From positions 1 through 51,869 of the forward strand of contig URLM01000009.1 in NCBI GenBank assembly GCA_900548775.1: a DNA stretch of 51,869 nt, in the 5' to 3' direction. The DNA is from an uncultured Olsenella sp. Lineage in GTDB: Bacteria; Actinomycetota; Coriobacteriia; Coriobacteriales; Atopobiaceae. A program made the position numbers and the translations under genes. The notes below the pieces were generated by a model. It ran no database searches. It was not told the DNA's origin and saw only the letters and a list, made by a program, of their open reading frames with translations. Below, piece after piece: positions 41,214 through 49,748 of the stretch. Within the stretch, counting starts at the first letter, position 1. Every line of letters starts with the position of its first letter.

Positions 41214-42650
41214 ATGGATGCGTTTTTCGCTGGTCTAAAAGCATTCTTTGACGCATTTGGCAACTATATTACGGTGCCAATCATCATTTACATCATCTGT
41301 CGCATTTTCAAGACACCACGCAAGCGCGCATTTCAGTCTGCAGTTCTCGTCGGCGTTGGCCTTAAGGGCATGGCATTCATTACTTCGGGCTTTGGTGGAG
41401 TTCTCACCCCGGTTGTCCAGCAGATGGTCAACAACTCTGGTCTCAATAGGCCCGCACTGGATATCGGTTGGCAGGCGGTCGCAGCAGTCGCCTACTCGAC
41501 CCAAATCGGCATGGCCTTTATTGGGATTGGCCTTCTCTTCCAGATAGTATTCTGGCTTTGCAAGGCAACAGACATCTTCATGCCGTCGGATCTTTGGAAC
41601 AACTACTCCATCTCCGTTTGGGGGTCGATGTTCTTCCTTTTGACCCAGAACATCTGGATGGCATTTCTCCTGATGATCTTCATCAACATGGTCACTCTCT
41701 TGATTGCTGAGTCCATTCAGAAGCGCTGGTCGACGTATTACCACTATCCCAGCTGCGCGATGACAGCCCCTCACCACAACGGTGACGCTCCGATGTATCT
41801 TGTCCTCAACATCCTCTTCTCGAAGATGGGTATGGATAAGATCAAGGCGAATCCCCAGGACATTCGTAAGAAGATCGGATTCATGGGCGAGCCCATGTAC
41901 ATCGGTTTGATTGTGGGCCTCATCCTTGGCGTTGTTGGAAACTTTACGCAGCTCAACTCTTTTGCCGGCTGGGGCTCCATCGCCAACGTCGCAGTTACCT
42001 GCGCTGCTGTCATGGCTATCTTCCCTCGCATCGCCGGAATGTTTGCTGCCGGCTTTGGAGCACTGACTGAGTACTCCAGGAAGACCATGGCGAAGACGAA
42101 GTATGGTAAGGATCGCGAGTTTATCGTGGCGGTCAATGATGCTCTGGGCTATGGCGAGGCGGCTACTCTCACTACTGGCCTGCTGGTCATTCCGTTCGCC
42201 CTGCTTGTTGCCTTTGTCCTTCCTGGCAACCTCGTGATCCCCCTGATGGTCCTGCCTTCTCTGCCCTATATGGTTGAGGTTCCCGTCTCCCTTTCCAATG
42301 GCAACATCGTGAAGGCATGGCTGATGGCCATCATCGTCTTTAGTGCCAAGACTCTTATGGCTTCCTACTGGGCAGCAACCTTCACCCAGGTTGCAGCCGA
42401 GGTTGGTTTCGAGGCAGCAACCCAGGCAGTGGCCGGCGGAACCTTCATCATTGGCTACATTATGTCCAACTGCACTGCAGGTCTCATTACCATGGCTTTC
42501 CTTACCATGAACCCCGTGATTATTGCCCTGACCGTGGCGGTGTATGTTGTCTTCTTTGTCCTTTTCAAGAAGAACAAGGTTCGCTTCCAGGATTACCTCG
42601 AGTTCCTTGCAACCGGTAAGAAGCCTGAAGTCGAGAAGGCCGCTGCATAG
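41214..42650 (+). CDS. PTS EIIC permease (galactitol family)
   Basis: 478-residue membrane carrier with about ten hydrophobic segments, related to GatC. Landmarks are a family-like start (FFDAFGNYITVPIIIYIIC), GLKGMAFITSGFGGVLTPVVQQMV and DIGWQAVAAVAYSTQIG. The protein ends with a charged tail. The import substrate would be phosphorylated on entry. Galactitol itself is possible, but the downstream enzymes (aldolase plus sugar-acid-type dehydratase) do not match the tagatose route, so the sugar is left open. A strong hairpin follows the gene. Confidence 0.92.
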   Translation: MDAFFAGLKAFFDAFGNYITVPIIIYIICRIFKTPRKRAFQSAVLVGVGLKGMAFITSGFGGVLTPVVQQMVNNSGLNRPALDIGWQAVAAVAYSTQIGMAFIGIGLLFQIVFWLCKATDIFMPSDLWNNYSISVWGSMFFLLTQNIWMAFLLMIFINMVTLLIAESIQKRWSTYYHYPSCAMTAPHHNGDAPMYLVLNILFSKMGMDKIKANPQDIRKKIGFMGEPMYIGLIVGLILGVVGNFTQLNSFAGWGSIANVAVTCAAVMAIFPRIAGMFAAGFGALTEYSRKTMAKTKYGKDREFIVAVNDALGYGEAATLTTGLLVIPFALLVAFVLPGNLVIPLMVLPSLPYMVEVPVSLSNGNIVKAWLMAIIVFSAKTLMASYWAATFTQVAAEVGFEAATQAVAGGTFIIGYIMSNCTAGLITMAFLTMNPVIIALTVAVYVVFFVLFKKNKVRFQDYLEFLATGKKPEVEKAAA

Positions 42651-42697
42651 CCGCTGAAGAGCACCTAACTACCGAAACTTGCCAAGCGTTATTCAAC

Positions 42698-42732
42698 GGT
42701 GCCCGCAGGGAAACCCCTGCCCTGCAGGCACC
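42698..42732 (+). promoter_or_regulatory. Intercistronic hairpin after EIIC
   Basis: GGTGCCCGCAGGG (42698-42710) pairs with CCCTGCAGGCACC (42720-42732), twelve pairs and one mismatch, loop AAACCCCTG. There is no T-run. It probably stabilises the transporter mRNA or attenuates into the enzyme genes. Confidence 0.6.
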
Positions 42733-42754
42733 CGAACGAAGGGTGACTGCCACT

Positions 42755-43807
42755 ATGAAGTTCCTTGTGATTGGAGATGTTGTTGTCCCCGTCGACCTTC
42801 TGGTCGAGGCGGCAAAGACGCTTGATCCTGACGCGGAGATCGAGGCCTCCTATTGGGACACCGGTGCTCGGAGCGAGTTCAACAAGCACTCACTTAACCT
42901 TGAGAAGAACGGTCCCTCTGCAGAGCGTCCGCCGGCGGATGCATATGAGAAAATCGCCGATGCAGATGTCCTGCTTGTTCACTTCTGCCCGGTTGCGGAG
43001 GAGCTCATTGAAGCCGGCAAGAACCTGAAGCTCATTGGTACCTGCCGCGGAGGTATGGAGCACATTGACGTCCCGGCTGCAACGGCACATGGCATTCCCG
43101 TTATTCACTGTATTCGCAATGCCGAATGCACTTCCGACTTTGCGGTCGGGCTCATGTTCGCGGAGACCAGAAACATTGCACGGGCGCACGCTGCGCTCAA
43201 GCAGGGTGTTTGGCGCAAGGATTACGTTAACTCGGGCTATACCACGTCGATGTGCGAGATGACGCTGGGTCTTGTTGGACTTGGCCACATTGGAAAGCTT
43301 GTCGCAAAGAAGTGTCTCGGTATTGGCATGAAGCGAGTCATTGCATATGACCCGTATTTGAAGCAAGAACAGCTAGATGCAATCGGGCTGGACGTCCAGC
43401 TTGTAGACGAGGAGACCTTGTTCAGGGATTCGGACATCGTATCCCTGCATATGCGCCTTACGCCCGAGACCAAGGGATGCATCAACGAAAGGCTCCTTTC
43501 GCTTATGAAGCCAACCGCGTATCTCATCAATACCTCGCGCGCGGGGGTGCTAGACAAGGACGCATTTGTTAAGGCACTCCAGACTAGGTCTATTGGGGGC
43601 GCTGCCCTCGATGTTTTCTGGGAGGAACCAATTCCAGAAGGGGACCCGCTTCTCGATCTTGACAACCTTACGATGACGCCCCATACGGCAGGCAACGTTG
43701 TTGATGCACTCCCGAAGAGCCCGCTATTGCTCGCGAAGAAGATTCGCGAGTACTGGGATACAGGAAAGAGCGACATGGTCGTTAACCTGAAAGCCCTTCA
43801 GGCATAG
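42755..43807 (+). CDS. D-isomer-specific 2-hydroxyacid dehydrogenase
   Basis: 350-residue NAD-dependent dehydrogenase of the phosphoglycerate/formate dehydrogenase family. The cofactor loop is LGLVGLGHIGKLVAKK (about 170-185). The catalytic residues are Arg in LINTSRAGVLD, Glu in EEPIPEGDPL and His in MTPHTAGN. It reduces a 2-keto acid or oxidises a D-2-hydroxy acid; in this operon the keto acid could be the product of the enolase-superfamily dehydratase at 46831. ATG 42755 gives the natural start of the first strand (KFLVIGDVV); GTG 42743 is possible. Confidence 0.87.
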   Translation: MKFLVIGDVVVPVDLLVEAAKTLDPDAEIEASYWDTGARSEFNKHSLNLEKNGPSAERPPADAYEKIADADVLLVHFCPVAEELIEAGKNLKLIGTCRGGMEHIDVPAATAHGIPVIHCIRNAECTSDFAVGLMFAETRNIARAHAALKQGVWRKDYVNSGYTTSMCEMTLGLVGLGHIGKLVAKKCLGIGMKRVIAYDPYLKQEQLDAIGLDVQLVDEETLFRDSDIVSLHMRLTPETKGCINERLLSLMKPTAYLINTSRAGVLDKDAFVKALQTRSIGGAALDVFWEEPIPEGDPLLDLDNLTMTPHTAGNVVDALPKSPLLLAKKIREYWDTGKSDMVVNLKALQA

Positions 43808-43856
43808 CCCGCAAATCGACATTGCATCTCCGTTTGCCAAATGAAAGGATTTCGCC

Positions 43857-44522
43857 ATGATTATGCAGGAAGCTCGTGAGCAGATTGTCGAGTACGGCAA
43901 AAAGATGAGCGCTGCCGGACTCTCCGTTGGCACTTCTGGCAACATTTCGATTTTCGACAAAGAGACGGGGTACATGGCCATCAGCCCTTCTGGACTCGGC
44001 TACTTCGATACAACTCCGGAAGACGTTGTCGTCATGGATCTTGATGGCAATATCATCGATGGAAAGCGGAAGCCTTCCTCTGAGCATGGGCTGCATACGA
44101 TCTTCTACCGGAATCGTCCCGAGGCCGGGGCGGTTGTCCACACTCACTCTCCCTACTGCACTACCCTTGCGTGCATGGGGGAGACGCTCAAGTCAGTTCA
44201 CTATGTAATTATGGGGACGGGTGTGGAAGAGGTTCCCCTGACTCCGTACATCACCTTCGGTACTCCTGAGCTTGCCGAGGCGGTAGGAGAGACGCTGAGG
44301 GCAAACCCGAAAACCCGAGCCACGCTTCTCGCCAACCATGGCATTGTCGTCTGCCAAGCAAATCTCCCGAAGGCTTTCGGCCTTGCGGTCAACTGCGAGT
44401 TCGTCGCCCAAGTTCAGTACCAGTGTCTGTGCACCGGAAAAATGAACCTCATCACCCATGAGGAGATGGAGAAGGCATTCGAACGCTCGAAGACTTACGG
44501 ACAGGTGCCCGATAAGAAGTAG
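43857..44522 (+). CDS. Class II aldolase (L-fuculose-phosphate-aldolase family)
   Basis: 221-residue zinc aldolase cleaving a phosphorylated ketose to dihydroxyacetone phosphate and an aldehyde. GTSGNISIF (about 23-31) binds phosphate. The catalytic Glu is in KPSSEHGLH, the zinc histidines are in VVHTHSPYC, and the third His is in LANHGIVV. The stereochemistry (fuculose, rhamnulose, ribulose or other) cannot be told from sequence. Gene order puts it between the hydroxyacid dehydrogenase and a zinc alcohol dehydrogenase. Start ATG 43857 has GAAAGGA upstream; a hairpin follows the stop. Confidence 0.9.
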   Translation: MIMQEAREQIVEYGKKMSAAGLSVGTSGNISIFDKETGYMAISPSGLGYFDTTPEDVVVMDLDGNIIDGKRKPSSEHGLHTIFYRNRPEAGAVVHTHSPYCTTLACMGETLKSVHYVIMGTGVEEVPLTPYITFGTPELAEAVGETLRANPKTRATLLANHGIVVCQANLPKAFGLAVNCEFVAQVQYQCLCTGKMNLITHEEMEKAFERSKTYGQVPDKK

Positions 44523-44530
44523 CCAGTTGC

Positions 44531-44558
44531 TGGGCCGAGGGCAAACGCCCCCGGCCCA
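44531..44558 (+). promoter_or_regulatory. Intercistronic hairpin after the aldolase
   Basis: TGGGCCGAGGGC (44531-44542) pairs with GCCCCCGGCCCA (44547-44558), one mismatch, loop AAAC. It is very stable but lacks a T-run; a likely processing or attenuation point inside the operon. Confidence 0.6.
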
Positions 44559-44581
44559 CATTGACGTGGGTGGAGGTAATA

Positions 44582-45607
44582 ATGCAGGCCGCTGTTCTCT
44601 ATGACCAACAGGATCTCCGCATTGTTGAGCGTCCCATCCCAGAGCCTGACGAGGGCGAAGTCGTTATCAAGAACGTTGTGTCAACCACGTGCGGCACTGA
44701 CGTGAAAATATACAAGAGAGGCTATCCGCTTCTTAAACCTCCACATCCCTTCGGACATGAGTTTTCTGGGGTTATTACTGCGATGGGCCGTGGAGTTGAG
44801 GGCTTTCACGAGGGCGATCGAGTTGCTGTTCACAACAGTGCCCCATGTGGACGCTGTTACTGGTGCAAGCACGGCCAGCCGTCCATGTGCGAGGACCTTC
44901 AGTTCAACCGAGGGGCATACGCCGAATACGTGAAGGTGCCGCAACGAATCGTCCGGCTCAATATGTTTCACATGCCCAAAGATATGAGCCACAAAACGGC
45001 TAGCCTTCTTGAGCCTTTCTCGTGTGCTGTATATGGCATCCAGAACTGTCCTGTTGGTCTTGGCGACCTTGTTGTGATAAACGGAGCGGGTCCCATTGGA
45101 CTTATGTTTACGCGACTGGCAGCCCTGCGAGGCGCACAGGTGCTCGTGACCGACCTTGCTCCAGGGAGACTGGAAGTTGCTAACGCTATGGGAGCATGGC
45201 GGACCCTGGACCTCTCCGGCATCGAGAATCCCGTGGAGGCAGTGCTTGAGTGCACGGACTGCCATCGTGGGGCAGATGTGGTTATCGAGTGTACCGGGAG
45301 CCTGGGCGTTTGGGAGAACAGCCTACGGATGGCACGAAAGGGCGGCTTCGTTCTTTTGTTCGGCGGAACAAAGAAGGGGAGTGTGCTGAACGTTGATGCG
45401 ACTCTCCTCCACTATTCGCAGCTCACCGTTAAAGGCGTGTTTCATACGACTCCGCTTGGCGTCTCTCAGGCTTTCAAGCTCCTGAAGATGGGGGTTGTAA
45501 GCGATAAGGATTTTGTCCAACACGAGTATTCCCTCAAGGAGCTGGAGAAGGCTCTTCTTGAGCACGCCTCTGGCTCAGTAATTAAAAATGCAATTATTTA
45601 CGACTAA
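44582..45607 (+). CDS. Zinc-dependent alcohol (polyol) dehydrogenase
   Basis: 341-residue medium-chain dehydrogenase of the sorbitol/threonine-dehydrogenase type. The catalytic zinc site is TTCGTDVKIYK (Cys) and PFGHEFSG (His-Glu). The structural zinc is held by four Cys in PCGRCYWCKHGQPSMC. The NAD fold starts at VINGAGPIGLMFTRLA. It should oxidise a sugar alcohol phosphate entering through the PTS to the ketose phosphate used by the aldolase. ATG 44582 stands after GGTGGAGG; an upstream GTG/ATG frame start at 44561 is inferior. It is followed 19 bases later by the iron alcohol dehydrogenase. Confidence 0.91.
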   Translation: MQAAVLYDQQDLRIVERPIPEPDEGEVVIKNVVSTTCGTDVKIYKRGYPLLKPPHPFGHEFSGVITAMGRGVEGFHEGDRVAVHNSAPCGRCYWCKHGQPSMCEDLQFNRGAYAEYVKVPQRIVRLNMFHMPKDMSHKTASLLEPFSCAVYGIQNCPVGLGDLVVINGAGPIGLMFTRLAALRGAQVLVTDLAPGRLEVANAMGAWRTLDLSGIENPVEAVLECTDCHRGADVVIECTGSLGVWENSLRMARKGGFVLLFGGTKKGSVLNVDATLLHYSQLTVKGVFHTTPLGVSQAFKLLKMGVVSDKDFVQHEYSLKELEKALLEHASGSVIKNAIIYD

Positions 45608-45626
45608 GTACCAGGGGAGGACTTAG

Positions 45627-46784
45627 ATGCGCCAGATAAAGCTTGGAGCAGATAAGATGTACTACGGCGAAGGGGCAGTCAACGCACTGGCCGACCTGCC
45701 CGCGGAGCAGAAACGCGCATACATTGTCATGAGTGGGACTATCCAGGAGGATCTTGGCCAGCTTAAGGTGGTGACTGATGTACTTGAGTCCGCTGGGTTT
45801 TCCTGGAAGTCGAACACAAACGTTGAGCCTGAGCCTTGCTGGGAATCGGTACGCCGCGGCGTTGAGGAGATGCGTGAATTCGAGCCAGACTGGGTAATTG
45901 GCTTCGGAGGCGGATCCGCAATGGACGCCGCGAAGGCAATGTGGGTCTTTTACGAAAACCCTGAGTACAAGACCCTTGAGGAAGTCATGCCTCCCGCTCC
46001 GTTGGTGCTACGCAAGAAGGCACGAGTTTGCTGCATCACCACGAGCGCCGGCACTGGATCAGAGTGTACAAGAGCTGCACTTATCAAGGACCCCGTCCAG
46101 AAGAGGAAGTACTCGGTACGTGAGTACACGGGCAAGCTGATTCCAGACGTGGCAATTCTTGATCCAGCCTTTTCAGTTACCATGCCTCGCCGCGGCACTG
46201 TGGGATGCGGGATGGATGCCCTCACCCATGCAATTGAGTCATATGTGACCCCGCTCGCCAATCCGTTCTCCGATGCGCAAGCAATCGGGGCATGGATTTA
46301 CGGCTACCGAGCTCTTCCGATTTGCGCAGATGAGCCCGACAACCTTGAGGCACGGGGAGAAATGCTCGCTGCTTCCTGTTTGGCGGGAATATCTTTTTCA
46401 AACTGCGCACTTGGCATCTGTCATGGGGTGGCCCATACGTTTGGTGCGACATACGGGATTCCTCATGGCCTCGCAAACGCTGTCGTGCTTCCGTATTCCA
46501 TCTCGTTCAATGCGGCACATGATGCCCGTGCTCGAGAGCAGTACGAGGAGCTTGCGGGCTTTGTCGGCAGGAGCGATTTGGAGCAGACCATCATCGGTCT
46601 GAGAAAAAGGCTCGACGTTCCTGAGACCATGAGAGATCTTGTCCCTGACGAGGAGGTCTTCAGGCGTGACTTCGATACCCTGGTCCAGAAAGTGCTGACT
46701 GACGTTGCCACGCCGGCTAACCCCGTAGAGATTAGCGCTGATTATGCGAGCGAGATGCTGAGACGGGCCTACTACGGCGAATAG
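45627..46784 (+). CDS. Iron-dependent alcohol dehydrogenase, paralogue of the gene at 10639
   Basis: 385 residues. The NAD motif is GFGGGSAMDAAKAMW (about 92-106). Metal ligands lie in GCGMDALTHAIES (Asp/His), GICHGVAHTFGATYGIPHGLAN (two His). Both this protein and the one at 10639 share long runs around the cofactor site and the same C-terminal pattern, so they are the same subfamily recruited to two operons. Its likely role is reduction of the aldehyde from the aldolase, regenerating NAD+. GGGGAGGAC precedes ATG 45627. Confidence 0.92.
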   Translation: MRQIKLGADKMYYGEGAVNALADLPAEQKRAYIVMSGTIQEDLGQLKVVTDVLESAGFSWKSNTNVEPEPCWESVRRGVEEMREFEPDWVIGFGGGSAMDAAKAMWVFYENPEYKTLEEVMPPAPLVLRKKARVCCITTSAGTGSECTRAALIKDPVQKRKYSVREYTGKLIPDVAILDPAFSVTMPRRGTVGCGMDALTHAIESYVTPLANPFSDAQAIGAWIYGYRALPICADEPDNLEARGEMLAASCLAGISFSNCALGICHGVAHTFGATYGIPHGLANAVVLPYSISFNAAHDARAREQYEELAGFVGRSDLEQTIIGLRKRLDVPETMRDLVPDEEVFRRDFDTLVQKVLTDVATPANPVEISADYASEMLRRAYYGE

Positions 46785-46830
46785 GAAATGTGACGCCTGC
46801 TTGGTATGAATGAGAAACAAGGAGAGAGCC

Positions 46831-48030
46831 ATGAAGATAACGAGCGTGGACATCATCCGAACCTTCAAGGAGCCGTCCGTGCCAGCGGAAGTTGCGGTGG
46901 GCAACGTGCCTTGGCATCCCGTCTTCGTGCGAATCAATACTGATGAAGGCATTTCTGGTCTTGGCGAAGTTGGCGTTGCATACGGAAACGCCCAGACTGC
47001 CGGTCTTGGAATGGCAGTGGACTTTGCTAAGTGCATCGTTGGCCTTAACCCCATGAATAACGAGCAAATATGGGACAGGCTCCACCGGCTCACGTTCTGG
47101 GGTATGGGTAACGGTGGCGTCATCATGGCGGGCATCTCTGGAATAGACATTGCGCTCTGGGATATTAGAGGCAAGGCCCTCGGAGTTCCTGTCTACCAGT
47201 TGTTGGGAGGCAAGACAAACACTAAGCTTCGTGCGTACGCCTCGCAACTTCAGTTTGACTGGGGAAAGGTATCCAAGTCTCTTGCCAGGCCAGAAGAGTA
47301 TGCGGAGGCAATGCAGAAAGCAATGGCTGATGGCTTTGATTGCGTGAAAGTCGACCCCGTCGGGTTCGATAAGAACGGCGTGTGGATGGGCCGTTCTAGC
47401 AGGGGTATCCTCCAGCGAGATCAGATGGACTTGGCGGTCAGGCGCGTCGCGGCAATGCGTGAAGTCGGGCCTGACGTGGATATCATCATCGAATTGCATG
47501 CGCTTACGGATGCCACTACGTCTGTCCAGCTGGGAAGAGAGCTTGAAAAGCTCGGGTGCTTCTATTACGAGGAACCAACTCAACCGTTGAATTCCAAGCT
47601 CTTCCGTGAGATTCACGATAAGGTTAGCATCCCGATTGCCACGGGCGAGAGGGTCTACACGCGTTGGGGCTACAGGCCGTTTTTCGAGGACCATTCGATC
47701 AATATCATCCAACCCGACCTCTGCAACGTCGGAGGTATCACCGAGGGCAAGAAGATTTGCGACTACGCCCACGTCTACGACATCGGTGTTCAAGTCCATT
47801 GCTGTGGCGGACCCGTTTCTGCAAGTGCTGCTCTTCAGCTTGAGGCCGTCATTCCCAACTTCGTGATTCACGAACTTCATGCATCGGCTCTGATTGAAGA
47901 TAACATTCGGCTATGCAAGAACGACTACGTCGCAAAGGGTGGGTACTTTGAGGTGCCCGAGGAGCCGGGAATCGGTCAGGAACTCACGGACTATGCGCTG
48001 TCGAACGCGGACGTGGTTACGGTCAAATAG
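46831..48030 (+). CDS. Enolase-superfamily sugar-acid dehydratase (mandelate racemase/muconate lactonizing type)
   Basis: 399 residues. The N-terminal capping domain precedes a barrel with the superfamily's metal acids: Glu in IIELHALTD, Glu in YYEEPTQPL, Glu in IATGERVYT. A Lys is in CVKVDPVGF and a His in VQVHCCGGPVS near the seventh strand. This pattern fits D-galactonate/D-mannonate-type dehydratases, which turn a sugar acid into a 2-keto-3-deoxy acid. A dehydratase is unexpected beside a PTS carrying neutral polyols, hinting at a dual or acid substrate. ATG 46831 follows AAGGAGAGA. A terminator-like hairpin follows. Confidence 0.9.
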   Translation: MKITSVDIIRTFKEPSVPAEVAVGNVPWHPVFVRINTDEGISGLGEVGVAYGNAQTAGLGMAVDFAKCIVGLNPMNNEQIWDRLHRLTFWGMGNGGVIMAGISGIDIALWDIRGKALGVPVYQLLGGKTNTKLRAYASQLQFDWGKVSKSLARPEEYAEAMQKAMADGFDCVKVDPVGFDKNGVWMGRSSRGILQRDQMDLAVRRVAAMREVGPDVDIIIELHALTDATTSVQLGRELEKLGCFYYEEPTQPLNSKLFREIHDKVSIPIATGERVYTRWGYRPFFEDHSINIIQPDLCNVGGITEGKKICDYAHVYDIGVQVHCCGGPVSASAALQLEAVIPNFVIHELHASALIEDNIRLCKNDYVAKGGYFEVPEEPGIGQELTDYALSNADVVTVK

Positions 48031-48064
48031 GGCTACCTAGTAAGTATTGTTAATAGTGACATGA

Positions 48065-48097
48065 CCCGGATAACGGACTTCGGTCACGTTGTCCGGG
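48065..48097 (+). terminator. Terminator-like hairpin closing the PTS island
   Basis: CCCGGATAACG (48065-48075) pairs with CGTTGTCCGGG (48087-48097), eleven pairs including one G-T, loop of 11 bases, followed by CGTTCTGTG. It is 34 bases after the dehydratase. Confidence 0.65.
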
Positions 48098-48167
48098 CGT
48101 TCTGTGTTCCTCGCGTAGCCTCTAGGTGGGAAACAGCTTCGCCTCATTAGAGGGGTCCTCCCTACAA

Positions 48168-48199
48168 ACATGCTTAATTAGTTGGCATATTAAGCATGT
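48168..48199 (+). promoter_or_regulatory. 11-bp palindromic operator upstream of the AbiEi-like gene
   Basis: ACATGCTTAAT (48168-48178) and ATTAAGCATGT (48189-48199) are perfect inverted repeats with a 10-base spacer. They sit 27 bases before the AbiEi-like start, overlapping the expected promoter. AbiEi antitoxins are known to autoregulate by binding inverted repeats, so this is a good candidate for its own operator. Confidence 0.65.
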
Positions 48200-48225
48200 A
48201 TGTTCTCTGAGGGGCGGTGAAGCAA

Positions 48226-48882
48226 ATGACGATGAAGCTACTCGAAATGGCACGTAGTAACGGCGGATATCTCACCTCTAGAGAGGTCACAAGGGCCGAG
48301 ATACCACGACGGGAACTCTCGGAAGCTGTCGAGGCTGGGCTGATTATCCCAATCGAGCGTGGCCTCTACGCTTTGCCAGAGACATGGGAAGATCCCCTGG
48401 TTGTGGCACAGCACCGCTTTGCACGAGGGATATTTTCTGACGACACTGCATTGTGGCTTCAGGGCCTCTCAGGCCGAGCGCCTTTCTCGCTCACCATGAC
48501 CTTCCCCCGGAGCTACCACACCTCGTCAGCAAAGGCTGCGGGTATCATTTGCCGCTCGTGTGCGATCGAGGTACTCGACCTCGGCCTTTCCAGTGTGGCT
48601 GCTCCCCACGGTAATGTCGTACGGGCGTATGACGCAGAGAGGCCGCTCTGTGACGTGGCTCGGGGACATAAAGTCGTAGACCTCCAGATTGTGATTCCTG
48701 CCATGCGCGCGTACGTACGCAGCGACATATGCGACCTTTCGAAGCTCATTGACTACTCCAGGCAACTTGGAGTGGAGAGAAAGATTCGCGGGTACTTGGA
48801 GGTGCTGCAACGAGAGCCCTCGACGCGACTTCTCCCCTTGGAGTCTCCCGTTGCATCTGTGTCCCCTTCGCCTGAGAACTGA
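48226..48882 (+). CDS. AbiEi-like antitoxin / transcriptional regulator
   Basis: 218 residues resembling AbiEi antitoxins of type IV toxin-antitoxin systems. An N-terminal winged helix (about 1-60) has GGYLTSREVTRAEIPRRELSEAVEAGLIIPIERGLYALP split across the helix pair and wing. The middle domain has FSDDTALWLQGLSGR and FTLTMTFPRSYHTS-type strands. No AbiEii nucleotidyltransferase toxin follows; the next gene is a cupin. It may be an orphan, a plain regulator, or partner to a distant toxin. ATG 48226 gives 11-base spacing from GAGGGG; GTG 48217 is too close to it. Confidence 0.8.
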   Translation: MTMKLLEMARSNGGYLTSREVTRAEIPRRELSEAVEAGLIIPIERGLYALPETWEDPLVVAQHRFARGIFSDDTALWLQGLSGRAPFSLTMTFPRSYHTSSAKAAGIICRSCAIEVLDLGLSSVAAPHGNVVRAYDAERPLCDVARGHKVVDLQIVIPAMRAYVRSDICDLSKLIDYSRQLGVERKIRGYLEVLQREPSTRLLPLESPVASVSPSPEN

Positions 48883-48972
48883 CGCCAGACGGCATACTTT
48901 GTTGCCACGACAACAGCCCTTCCTTTCACTTCGGCGCATCCTCTACTTGACCACCAGGCGAGAGGAGCGCTC

Positions 48973-49623
48973 ATGAAAGAGACCGCAGGTCACGCATTCG
49001 ATATCGCAGCCGACAACCCGCCCGTTGCGGGCTGCACGGTGTCGCATCCCGTGTGGGAGGCGGGCGGCAACGGCCTCTCGTACTTCAGCCTTGGCGCCGG
49101 GACCGACATAAGCGCCGAGCTCTACGGCTACCACAGGATTGAGCTGGTCGTTGCCGGGGAGGCCCAGCTGACGGGTGCCACGCCCGCCACCGTGAACGCC
49201 GGCCAGGCAGTCGTCACGCCCACGGATGTCCCCGTGGGAGTGCGTGCCGAGAAGGACACCGTGTACGTTGAGCTGTCGCTCGAGAAGGGAACCACCATGA
49301 ACAACGTGATTACAGCGGGCGAGGCGTTCACCCTCAAGGACCTCATCCCTTACCAGGACGGTCGCATCGTGAACATGGACCTGGCGCACAACGACAGCAT
49401 GAAGTTCGTGCTCATGAGCTTTGACGCCGGGACTGGCCTCTCCGAGCATGCCGCGCCTGGCGACGCCCTTGTCTTTGCGCTGGACGGCGAGGCGACCATC
49501 ACCTACGAGGGTGTCGAGAACCTCGTCCGCGCGGGCCAGACTTTCAAGTTTGACGCCGGCGGCCGTCATGCCGTCCGTGCCGACAGGCGCTTTAAGATGG
49601 CGCTGCTGGTCACGCTGGCGTAG
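48973..49623 (+). CDS. Double-cupin-domain protein
   Basis: 216 residues in two similar beta-barrel halves (about 30-105 and 125-215). Cupin features are YHRIELVVAGEAQLTG in the first and SEHAAPGDALVFALDGEATIT plus AGQTFKFDAGGRHAV in the second. The second half keeps His and other candidate metal residues, while the first is worn. Stand-alone double cupins bind small ligands or metals and often act as isomerases, dioxygenases or sensors; the function is open. GC-rich codon use marks the return to core genome after the island. GAGAGGAG precedes ATG 48973. Confidence 0.87.
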   Translation: MKETAGHAFDIAADNPPVAGCTVSHPVWEAGGNGLSYFSLGAGTDISAELYGYHRIELVVAGEAQLTGATPATVNAGQAVVTPTDVPVGVRAEKDTVYVELSLEKGTTMNNVITAGEAFTLKDLIPYQDGRIVNMDLAHNDSMKFVLMSFDAGTGLSEHAAPGDALVFALDGEATITYEGVENLVRAGQTFKFDAGGRHAVRADRRFKMALLVTLA

Positions 49624-49748
49624 AAGGAGCGTCCCGCGCGCAGTGCCGGAGATTCAAGTAGCACCTTGTCGAGAAGGAGCCGGGCGCAGTTGCCGTCCGG
49701 CTCCGTTACTATTGAGGCAACGTTACCAAGCCAAAAGGGGGTGTTGCG

